A stretch of 51,294 nt of DNA, from contig JBBQWT010000022.1 of assembly GCA_038210375.1 (NCBI GenBank), forward strand, positions 1-51,294. Direction: 5' to 3'. Position numbers and translations under genes: made by a program. This DNA comes from JBBQWT01 sp038210375. Its GTDB lineage: Bacteria; Acidobacteriota; Terriglobia; Terriglobales; Acidobacteriaceae. The first letter of the stretch is position 1; each line of letters begins with the position of its first letter. Of the stretch, positions 44,789-51,294 are shown in pieces. The notes under the pieces are model-generated. The model saw nothing but the letters and a program-made list of their open reading frames with translations, was not told the DNA's origin and did not search any database.

Positions 44789-47785
44789 TCACAGAATCGC
44801 TTCGGCGGCCACGCTTTCTGAGGAGTAGGCTTCGATCACGTCGCCTACTTTTACGTCGCCGTAGTTGGCGATGCCGATGCCGCACTCGGTGTTGCTGCGG
44901 ACTTCGGATGCATCGTCTTTGAACCGCCGCAGCGAGGCCACCTTGCCGGTAAAGATCACTACGTTGTCGCGGACCAGGCGAAGCTGGGCGTCGCGCTTGA
45001 TTACTCCATCCTGCACGTAACAGCCGGCAATGGTGCCCGCCTTGGGAACGCGGAAGGTGTCGCGCACCTCGGCCCTGCCCATGTAGGTTTCCTTGATGGT
45101 GGGCTCGAGCAGGCCGGTCATCGCCTTTTTGATCTCGTCCTGCAGCTCGTAAATGATGGAATGCAGCCGGATTTCTACGTCTTCCTGCTGCGCCAGCTCC
45201 TGCGCCTTGCGCTCGGGACGCACGTTGAAGCCAATGATGATGGCGTTCGATGCCGAGGCCAGCAGCACGTCGGTTTCGTTCACCGCGCCCACGCCGGTGT
45301 GCAGTATCTTGGTTTTGACTTTGTCGGTGCCCAGCTTGCCCAGCGAATCGGCGAGGACTTCGACCGAGCCCTGCACGTCGCCTTTGATGATCAGGGGCAA
45401 TTCTTTGACGCCCGCGGTCTTGATCTTTTCCGCCAGGCCTTCGAGCGACAGCTTGGATGACTTTGCCAGGGTGGCTTCGCGGAATTTCTGCTCGCGATAT
45501 TGTGATATCTGCTTGGCCTTCTCGCGGTCAGCCATGGCGCTGAGCTGGTCGCCCGCCTGCGGGAGGCTCTCGAGGCCCGTAACTTCCACCGGGGTGGAAG
45601 GCGGGGCGGTATCAACCGTGCGGCCGCGGTCATCGACCATGGCGCGCACCCGTCCGTAGGAGTTGCCGACGATGAACGTGTCGCCGGTGCGAAGGGTGCC
45701 GTTCTGCACCAGGACGGTCGCGACCACGCCGCGTCCGCGATCGAGCTTGGCTTCGAGAACTGAACCGGTGGCGGGACGCTCGGGTGTGGCGCGCAAGTCG
45801 CCGAGGTCGGCCACCAGGCAGATCATTTCCATCAACAGGTTAAGGTTGGTGTGCTGCTTGGCGGAAACATCGACGAATACGGTGCTGCCGCCCCAATCCT
45901 CGGGCATAAGGCCGCGGTCGGCGAGTTGTTTCTTGACCCGTTCCGGCAGGGCGTCGGGCTTATCGATTTTATTGACGGCCACGATGATGGGAACCTTGGC
46001 GGCCAGGGCGTGATCGATGGCCTCGATGGTCTGCGGCATGACTCCGTCATCGGCGGCGACTACCAGCACCACGATGTCGGTGACCTTGGCGCCGCGGGCG
46101 CGCATGCGGGTAAACGCTTCGTGGCCCGGGGTATCGAGGAAAACAATTTCGCGGCCGAAGGCGGGTGAATCCGCCTTGGTGATTTTTACCTTGTAAGCGC
46201 CGATGTGCTGGGTAATGCCCCCCGCCTCGCCGCCGGCCACGTTGGTTTCGCGGATGGCGTCGAGCAGAGAAGTCTTGCCGTGATCGACATGGCCCATGAT
46301 GGTGACCACCGGCGGACGAGGCACACTGCCGGTGGCCACGTCGCTCTCAGTTACGGCGTCGGCGGGGGCGCCCGCGTCAGCGGATTCGGCTGCCTGCTGG
46401 GCGGCCTGGTCCTCGAACGTGATGATGTCGGTTTCGGCGCCGAAGTGCCGCGCCATTTCATTGGCGAGCTCGGCATCGAGGGTCTGGTTAATGGTGGCGA
46501 AGACGCCGCGCGCCAGCAGGCGGGCGATGAGGTCCTTGGCGCGGATTTCGAGCTTCTCGGCCAGGTCCTTCATACTGATGCCTTCGGTGATGGTAATTTT
46601 CCGGGTAATGGGCAGCGGCTCGCTCGAAGCCATGACGCGGCTGGGAGCGTTGAGCCCTTTCATCGGCCCTTCTTTCACTCCGCGGGGAACATAGCGCTGT
46701 CCGGGGCGGCGCGACGGAGGTCCGGGACGTCCGGCGGGACGGCTGGGCGGTGGCGCCATGCCGGGTGCGCCAGCCATGCCGGTGGGACGAGAAGTGGGAT
46801 GCGGGCCGCGGCGCACTTCGCCGGGCCGGCCGGCCATCGGAGGCCGGGGCGAGGTGCTGCCCGGCATGGCCGGACGCACCGGCCGCTGGAAAATTGGTTT
46901 GCCACGCTGCGGCAAGCCGGGCGCGGGACGCACGCCGGAGGCATCCAGAGCGCCGGGGGCTGCCGCCGGACGTAGCGGGCGGTTGGCGATGGGCATTCCC
47001 GGGCGCGGCGGCGCGGCGGGTGGAGCAAGGTACACCGGCCGGGGGCCGGTCTGCGGCGTGATCAGGCGGCGAGGCGAGGCGGCGGTGGAGGTGGAAGCTT
47101 CCTGGCGGCCATTTCTTAGCGGGTTGGCGGCAGCCTCAGCAGGGGCATCAGTGACGGCGGCGGAACCAGGCGCCGCCGCCGAAACCGGCGTGGCAGATGT
47201 TGCCGGGGAAGTCGCCGGCGGCGTGGTTGCAACTGTGGCGCCGGCGGCGCTCACCGAAGGGGCAGCTGCTGCGACAGTTACCGCTGAACTTGCGGTGGCA
47301 ACTGGTGACGACACCGCGGCAGATGCCTGGCCCACGGGAGCTGCGGGAACGCTGCCTTCCGCGATGCCGGGGGCGGCGGCAGCACCAGCGCTGGGCGCAA
47401 CCGGGGTGGCGGCAACCGGAGCTTTAATGGCGATCGGGCGGATTCCCGGAGCTTTGATAGCGATGGCGGGCACGGGCGGCGCGTTGGAAGGCTTGGGCTC
47501 AGGTTCAGTCTGGCGGCTGATGGCTTTGAGCACGTCACCGGGACGCGAAATTTTCGACAAATCAATTTTGGGCTTGAACGCTTCCGGCGACCTGGACGTG
47601 CGGGATTCATCGCGCGATGGCCCGCGCTGTTTGGCCAACTGCTGGCGCACGCGCTCGGCCTCGTCCGCTTCGAGCGAACTGGAATGGGTCTTCTTCTCGG
47701 TGACGCCGGCGGCCGCCAGCGCATCCAGAATGGCCTTGCTTTTCACTTCGAGCTCACGTGCTAGATCGTTAATTCGAATCTTCAT
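44789..47785 (-). CDS. infB: Translation initiation factor IF-2
   Basis: A 998-residue GTPase that brings fMet-tRNA to the ribosome. The start MKIRINDLARELEVKSKAIL at 47785 is the IF2-N domain. A long Ala/Pro-rich linker (about 75-400) separates it from a second IF2-N-like segment (ISMKDLAEKLEIRAKDLIAR). The G domain begins about 495 with GHVDHGKTSLLDAIRE, followed by FLDTPGHEAFTRMRARG and VNKIDKPDA. The C-terminal domains end with GVIKRDAQLRLVRDNVVIF and KVGDVIEAYSSE. It is longer than the E. coli protein (890) because of the linker. It follows nusA by 77 bases. Confidence 0.97.
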   Translation of the reverse strand: MKIRINDLARELEVKSKAILDALAAAGVTEKKTHSSSLEADEAERVRQQLAKQRGPSRDESRTSRSPEAFKPKIDLSKISRPGDVLKAISRQTEPEPKPSNAPPVPAIAIKAPGIRPIAIKAPVAATPVAPSAGAAAAPGIAEGSVPAAPVGQASAAVSSPVATASSAVTVAAAAPSVSAAGATVATTPPATSPATSATPVSAAAPGSAAVTDAPAEAAANPLRNGRQEASTSTAASPRRLITPQTGPRPVYLAPPAAPPRPGMPIANRPLRPAAAPGALDASGVRPAPGLPQRGKPIFQRPVRPAMPGSTSPRPPMAGRPGEVRRGPHPTSRPTGMAGAPGMAPPPSRPAGRPGPPSRRPGQRYVPRGVKEGPMKGLNAPSRVMASSEPLPITRKITITEGISMKDLAEKLEIRAKDLIARLLARGVFATINQTLDAELANEMARHFGAETDIITFEDQAAQQAAESADAGAPADAVTESDVATGSVPRPPVVTIMGHVDHGKTSLLDAIRETNVAGGEAGGITQHIGAYKVKITKADSPAFGREIVFLDTPGHEAFTRMRARGAKVTDIVVLVVAADDGVMPQTIEAIDHALAAKVPIIVAVNKIDKPDALPERVKKQLADRGLMPEDWGGSTVFVDVSAKQHTNLNLLMEMICLVADLGDLRATPERPATGSVLEAKLDRGRGVVATVLVQNGTLRTGDTFIVGNSYGRVRAMVDDRGRTVDTAPPSTPVEVTGLESLPQAGDQLSAMADREKAKQISQYREQKFREATLAKSSKLSLEGLAEKIKTAGVKELPLIIKGDVQGSVEVLADSLGKLGTDKVKTKILHTGVGAVNETDVLLASASNAIIIGFNVRPERKAQELAQQEDVEIRLHSIIYELQDEIKKAMTGLLEPTIKETYMGRAEVRDTFRVPKAGTIAGCYVQDGVIKRDAQLRLVRDNVVIFTGKVASLRRFKDDASEVRSNTECGIGIANYGDVKVGDVIEAYSSESVAAEAIL

Positions 47786-47862
47786 CCGTACCGCTTCCTC
47801 CGCACTTTCCTCAGCGTGAAATCTGATCACCGGGCAAAAAGTTCGCCGCCGGCCGCACCTGG

Positions 47863-49614
47863 TTACTTCTTCTTGTGGTCATGCTTATCAGGGTCTTCCA
47901 TCTCTTCAGACGACGGCTGGTCCTCAGGCAATTTCCCGCGGGTGCCGGTGGCGCCTCCGGGCACGCCCGGATCCTCATCACTGGGGATAGCGTCGGAGCC
48001 GCCGTTGCCAGACTCAAGGCCGGCGGCGCGGGTGGCCACGGTTTCGTCCTCGGAAATTCCAGAAACCTCCTGGCGACCGGCTTCATTGGATTCAGCTGCG
48101 ACATTTGATTGTTGTTTCATATCTGGCTCCTCATTTGTGCTTGCCTCGGAAGCTTCGGCTGTTCCGGCTTCATCCGCGGGCAGCTCGCCCGCTTCGGTTT
48201 CGCGTGGAATGTTGTCGCCGGCTGAGGTAGCTCCCGCAGCCACCGCCTCATCGCCTGAAGTTTCGCCCCCCGCGGGCAGGCCCTCGGCTTCGGTGGCGCC
48301 TGCACTGCCGCCTTCGGCCAGTGAAGCCGCTTCCATGGCGTCGAGGTTGGCGAAGAAATTGTTGACCGCGATGCTGATCTTCTCGACGGTCTTGGGTCCC
48401 ACCCCGGGAAGCTCTTCCAGTTGCTCGGGAGTCATATCGGCCAGGGCCTCGACGGTGGTAATTCCGGCGGCGGTGAGTTTTTCCACCAGCGCGGAGCCCA
48501 GGCCTTCGACGCTTTCCAGCGGCGTGGTGGGCGTGCCCACCAGAGCCGACATCTGCTGCTCGACTTCCTGGCGCTTCTCTTCTTCGCTCTTGATGTCGAT
48601 CTTCCAGCCCAGCAACTTGGCGGCGAGACGGACGTTCTGGCCTTTCTTGCCGATGGCAAGCGAGAGCTGGGTGTCATCCACGATGACCTCGAGCTGTTTC
48701 TCGACGGTGTCGGAGATGGTGACCCGGCTGACCTTGGCGGGCTGCAGCGCTTTTTCGGCGAAGCCGATGATGTCTTCGTGATACTCGATGATGTCGATCT
48801 TCTCGCCGCGCAGCTCGCGAATGATGGATTGCACTCGCATGCCCTTCATGCCCACGCAGGCGCCCACCGGGTCAACGTCCTTGTCCTTCGACATGACCGC
48901 GATCTTGGTGCGCTCGCCGGCCTCGCGCGCCATGGCGCGAATGATCACGGTGCCATCGTACATTTCCGGCACCTCGGTCTGGAACAGGTTTTGCACCAGC
49001 TCCGGCACCGCGCGGGAGACCACCACCTGGGGGCCTTTGCTGGCTTTTTCCACCCGCACCAGCACCACGCGCACGCGCTCGCCCACGGCAAAAGACTCCA
49101 GGCGCGACTGTTCCTTGCGCGGCATGCGCGCTTCGGCTTTGCCCAGGTCGAAAATTACTTCGGGGCCTTCCAGACGCTTAACCGTGGCGGTGAGTATCTC
49201 GCCCACCCGGCCGATGTTGTCGTTGTAAATGGTGTCGCGCTCGGCTTCACGCACTTTCTGGAAAATGACCTGTTTGGCGAGCTGCGCGGCGATCCGGCCA
49301 AGCACGTCAGTGGGCTTGTACAGGCGGATTTCGCCGCCAACCTCGGCGGCATCATCGATCTTGCGCGCATCCACCAGGGTGATTTGCAGGTTGGGGTCTT
49401 CCACCTCGGCGGTTTCGGCGACCACAGATTTCACCGCAAACGCGGTGATGGCGCCGCTTTCTTTATCCAGTTCGGCGCGCAGATTTTCCACGGACTTGTA
49501 ATACTTTCGGGTGGCCACAACGATGGCGTCTTCCACCGCGGTGACGACGATCTGCGGATCAATGCCTTTATCGCGGCTGAGCGCTTCAATTGACTGGTAA
49601 AGCTGGCTTGCCAT
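47863..49614 (-). CDS. nusA: Transcription termination/antitermination factor NusA
   Basis: A 583-residue RNA-polymerase-associated factor. The start MASQLYQSIEALSRDKGIDP at 49614 is used; a longer frame begins inside rimP. The N-terminal RNAP-binding domain (1-125), S1 domain (about 135-200, VGEILTATVKRLEGPEVIFD), KH1 (VGACVGMKGMRVQSIIREL, about 245) and KH2 (LSLAIGKKGQNVRLAAKLLG, about 318) are present. A helix-hairpin-helix (EQLEELPGVGPKTVEKI) follows. The last 160 residues are an acidic, Glu/Ala/Gly-rich tail not found in the core family. It lies 109 bases after rimP. Confidence 0.96.
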   Translation of the reverse strand: MASQLYQSIEALSRDKGIDPQIVVTAVEDAIVVATRKYYKSVENLRAELDKESGAITAFAVKSVVAETAEVEDPNLQITLVDARKIDDAAEVGGEIRLYKPTDVLGRIAAQLAKQVIFQKVREAERDTIYNDNIGRVGEILTATVKRLEGPEVIFDLGKAEARMPRKEQSRLESFAVGERVRVVLVRVEKASKGPQVVVSRAVPELVQNLFQTEVPEMYDGTVIIRAMAREAGERTKIAVMSKDKDVDPVGACVGMKGMRVQSIIRELRGEKIDIIEYHEDIIGFAEKALQPAKVSRVTISDTVEKQLEVIVDDTQLSLAIGKKGQNVRLAAKLLGWKIDIKSEEEKRQEVEQQMSALVGTPTTPLESVEGLGSALVEKLTAAGITTVEALADMTPEQLEELPGVGPKTVEKISIAVNNFFANLDAMEAASLAEGGSAGATEAEGLPAGGETSGDEAVAAGATSAGDNIPRETEAGELPADEAGTAEASEASTNEEPDMKQQSNVAAESNEAGRQEVSGISEDETVATRAAGLESGNGGSDAIPSDEDPGVPGGATGTRGKLPEDQPSSEEMEDPDKHDHKKK

Positions 49615-49723
49615 GTTGGTCCCTGCCTCTTCCCATTCCGGCCGCGCGATGTTTGCGCTGGGCCGAAAATCCTGTCCTTGAAACCTGGTTGTGAAACTTA
49701 AATATGAAATCCCAAAATGAAAG

Positions 49724-50284
49724 CTAGAATTCCGGCACCAGGTTGGCGGCTTCGATGTTGTCGAGGCCAATTTCCATGGTGGGCGGTGTTGCCTCCTGGT
49801 CCTTTTTCGGCTTCCTGGTCTTCTCCGGAGTCATGTCCAGGGTAATTCTGCCCTCAGAAAACTTTTCCAGCCGGCCTTGAAAATGCCGGTTACCGGCAAT
49901 CGGCTGGCGGGTCATCAATTTGACCCGGCTGCCGGTAAAGCGATCAAAATCGGCCGCCTTGCTCAGCTTGCGATCCAGCCCCGGAGATGAAACTTCCAAG
50001 GTATAGGCCGCGCCGGGCACCGTGTCCTCGACATCGAGAATGGTGCTGACCTCGCGGCTGACGCGGGCGCAATCCTCATGAGTCACGCCCCAAACCTGGG
50101 CCTCGCCGGCGGCGTCTTCGATGACCGCAGGCTCCGCCGGCTGGCCGATCAATGGCCGGTCGATAAAAATTCTCAGCAACCGCGCTTTGCCGCTGCCGCG
50201 AAACTGTACTTCCACGATCTCAAGATCCAGCGATGCCGCTACCCGGTCGCAAATGGCGCGAAATTTATCGACATCCACTGACAT
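49724..50284 (-). CDS. rimP: Ribosome maturation factor RimP
   Basis: A 186-residue factor for 30S subunit maturation. The start MSVDVDKFRAICDRVAASLD at 50284 is preferred to a frame extension into the upstream leader. LEIVEVQFRGSGKARLLRIF, then VTHEDCARVSREVSTILDVE, DTVPGAAYTLEVSSPGLDRK and the SM-like C-terminal domain FTGSRVKLMTRQPIAGNRHF are characteristic. There is a short Lys/Pro-rich loop (PEKTRKPKKDQEA) near the C-terminus. It heads the rimP-nusA-infB-ylxP operon. A terminator-like hairpin lies about 18 bases upstream of its start. Confidence 0.94.
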   Translation of the reverse strand: MSVDVDKFRAICDRVAASLDLEIVEVQFRGSGKARLLRIFIDRPLIGQPAEPAVIEDAAGEAQVWGVTHEDCARVSREVSTILDVEDTVPGAAYTLEVSSPGLDRKLSKAADFDRFTGSRVKLMTRQPIAGNRHFQGRLEKFSEGRITLDMTPEKTRKPKKDQEATPPTMEIGLDNIEAANLVPEF

Positions 50285-50291
50285 TTTGCGC

Positions 50292-50320
50292 CCCAAAATA
50301 AAAGTGGGCTTCCGCCCACT
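50292..50320 (-). terminator. Leader intrinsic-terminator-like hairpin before rimP
   Basis: On the minus strand AGTGGGC-GGAA-GCCCACT, a perfect seven-pair stem with a GGAA loop (50303-50320), is followed directly by TTTTATTTT. It lies 18 bases upstream of the rimP ATG and points into the operon. It could be a transcription attenuator. In Bacillus subtilis the operon that includes nusA is reported to be autoregulated by NusA-dependent termination in the leader, which makes this position suggestive. Confidence 0.6.
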
Positions 50321-50726
50321 GGTGTGATTCGCCCGAATTAAAGAGCGCCCATCAAAGCGAAACCGCGGCTGGATGGGACTACCGGTGCCCTGGCTGCCAT
50401 ACAACTTCTGCCAGGAGAATGCTTGGCAACAAAGAGAAATCATACGCCGGAATGGGTAGAAAAACAATCGGTTTGGCAGGGGGGCGTCACAGCCCCAGGT
50501 TGGCTATGTGGTAAAACCGGAACAACGTTCATTTGCTGGTGACCGAACGAGGACAGCGATTCTTTCCGTGGTCACAAGAATCCTTGCAGCAACAAATGGG
50601 TCGGAGAATTGTTGAGGAAGCGGCGCCGCAAGGCGGGGCAATTGGAATTTCTCGAGTGGCAGTAACATTTGCGGCAGAAGCGGTTCTACGATTACAAAGT
50701 ATTTACCAGCGGGAGCGGTTCGACCG
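50321..50726. other. Intergenic region between rimP leader and a small membrane gene
   Basis: Apart from the leader hairpin at its left edge, I see no supported gene in this 400-base stretch. A TTG-started open frame (50533-50730) ends exactly at the ATGA of the next gene, but its product has no features and no ribosome site, so I leave it out. No tRNA-like cloverleaf was recognised here. Confidence 0.4.
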
Positions 50727-51050
50727 ATGAACAATGCGAAATATATCCCCGTCTTAACAAGAGTTACCTCGCTCTTGGCAATCGTCGTGCTCTTGGTGGG
50801 GCGAGCATCAATGCAACATATAATCCGGCTCCCATCTCCCGATGGCATGTTAATGAGTGCAAGTACAGAACTTATAGCGTCCGCATCAATTTTAATAATC
50901 TTCTTGGCGCTGATGGGAGCGCCTGTGGCTTTCTATCTGTGGATTTTGTCGACGAAGTCAGCCACCGTCCGGCATCCAACATTCTGGGACTATCTGCTGC
51001 TCGCAGGGATGTACCTCACTGCATTTTTCTTCATAGGGCCGATGCGGTAG
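50727..51050 (+). CDS. Small membrane protein
   Basis: A 107-residue protein with three predicted helices: SLLAIVVLLVGRASM near the N-terminus, SASILIIFLALMGAPVAFYL, and YLLLAGMYLTAFFFIGPM at the C-terminus. GGGAGC lies about 10 bases before the ATG. No named family is recognised. Codon composition is less GC-rich than the neighbouring operon, so it may be recently acquired or weakly expressed. Confidence 0.55.
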   Translation: MNNAKYIPVLTRVTSLLAIVVLLVGRASMQHIIRLPSPDGMLMSASTELIASASILIIFLALMGAPVAFYLWILSTKSATVRHPTFWDYLLLAGMYLTAFFFIGPMR

Positions 51051-51294
51051 CTGCAATTCTACCAAGCAGATTAAGAACAAGGCATGGGGTCAGGATGACA
51101 GGACGTATTAGGTGTTTGGTATTTGGCAATACCTATGCCACTTCTTGAAGTTTGGCGGGTGGCCCAGGTGATTAGGGCGAGATATCTTCCAGCGAAATGC
51201 ATGTCCCTTTTGGCGGGATACTTCCGATCTGGTGAAGACCCATGTCATCTTCTAGCTATGTCGGGGAACTAAACACCTTCGACGTCGATTCATT
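51051..51294. other. Right-edge intergenic segment
   Basis: No gene, repeat or clear regulatory site can be supported in these last 244 bases. The stretch is comparatively AT-rich, and I do not see a match to the hairpin-repeat families found elsewhere in the window. Confidence 0.3.

Noticed and set aside
50285..50520. A tRNA gene ahead of rimP, as in some nusA operons
   Set aside because: No cloverleaf with a TTCRANT arm could be drawn; only the terminator-like hairpin is present.
50533..50730. TTG-started frame ending at the ATGA of the last membrane gene
   Set aside because: The overlap is suggestive, but the product has no family features and no ribosome site.

Overview
The window looks like the chromosome of an acidobacterium (Acidobacteriota, probably Terriglobia-like). 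The basis is a high-GC gene set that includes an 'Acidobacterial VWFA-related' secreted protein, small secreted and membrane families I associate with that phylum, many secreted proteins of unknown role, and short dispersed hairpin repeats in the intergenic gaps. No phage, plasmid, CRISPR array, rRNA or tRNA was recognised. Most of the window is ordinary chromosomal housekeeping and envelope biology.

Layout. 1-5.4 kb (minus): an outer-membrane beta-barrel protein, a CHASE2-adenylate cyclase and the start of a FecR-like protein, a likely envelope-sensing operon. 5.8-8.4 kb (minus): a redox operon of an STN-domain protein, a redoxin-DsbD-alpha fusion and a nitroreductase. The redoxin gene has an in-frame TGA exactly where the first cysteine of its CPYC motif is expected, followed by a SECIS-like hairpin, so it is probably a selenoprotein. 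8.4-10.5 kb: two small unrecognised genes, MscL with a C-terminal zinc ribbon, and a DUF72 protein. 10.7-17.8 kb (plus): uvrA, a CPBP protease, pyrE, mtnA and scoAB. 17.85-24.0 kb (minus): trpC-trpF-trpB-trpA-chorismate mutase-DAHP synthase-tyrA, joining the entry and the late branches of aromatic amino-acid synthesis but lacking trpE, trpG and trpD. 24.2-25.4 kb (plus): two tandem paralogous membrane proteins and a DUF507 protein.

25.4-30.3 kb (minus): a secreted SpoIVB-type S55 peptidase-like protein, a beta-propeller protein and an ICMT-like methyltransferase. 30.5-36.4 kb: the VWFA protein, an S1/P1 nuclease, HtpX, a MoxR ATPase, a DUF4149 membrane protein and an exported LolA-like protein. 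36.6-43.0 kb: a membrane histidine kinase, an S9 peptidase, two hypothetical proteins and thioredoxin reductase. 43.2-44.4 kb: two tandem small secreted paralogs followed by an inverted pair of hairpin repeats. 44.4-50.3 kb (minus): the rimP-nusA-infB-ylxP translation/transcription operon, with an intrinsic-terminator-like hairpin just ahead of rimP that suggests attenuation. The last kilobase holds one small membrane protein.

Start codons were often moved downstream of the longest ORF, using signal peptides, ribosome-binding sites and family N-termini. All functional calls come from reading the translated sequence without database searches.
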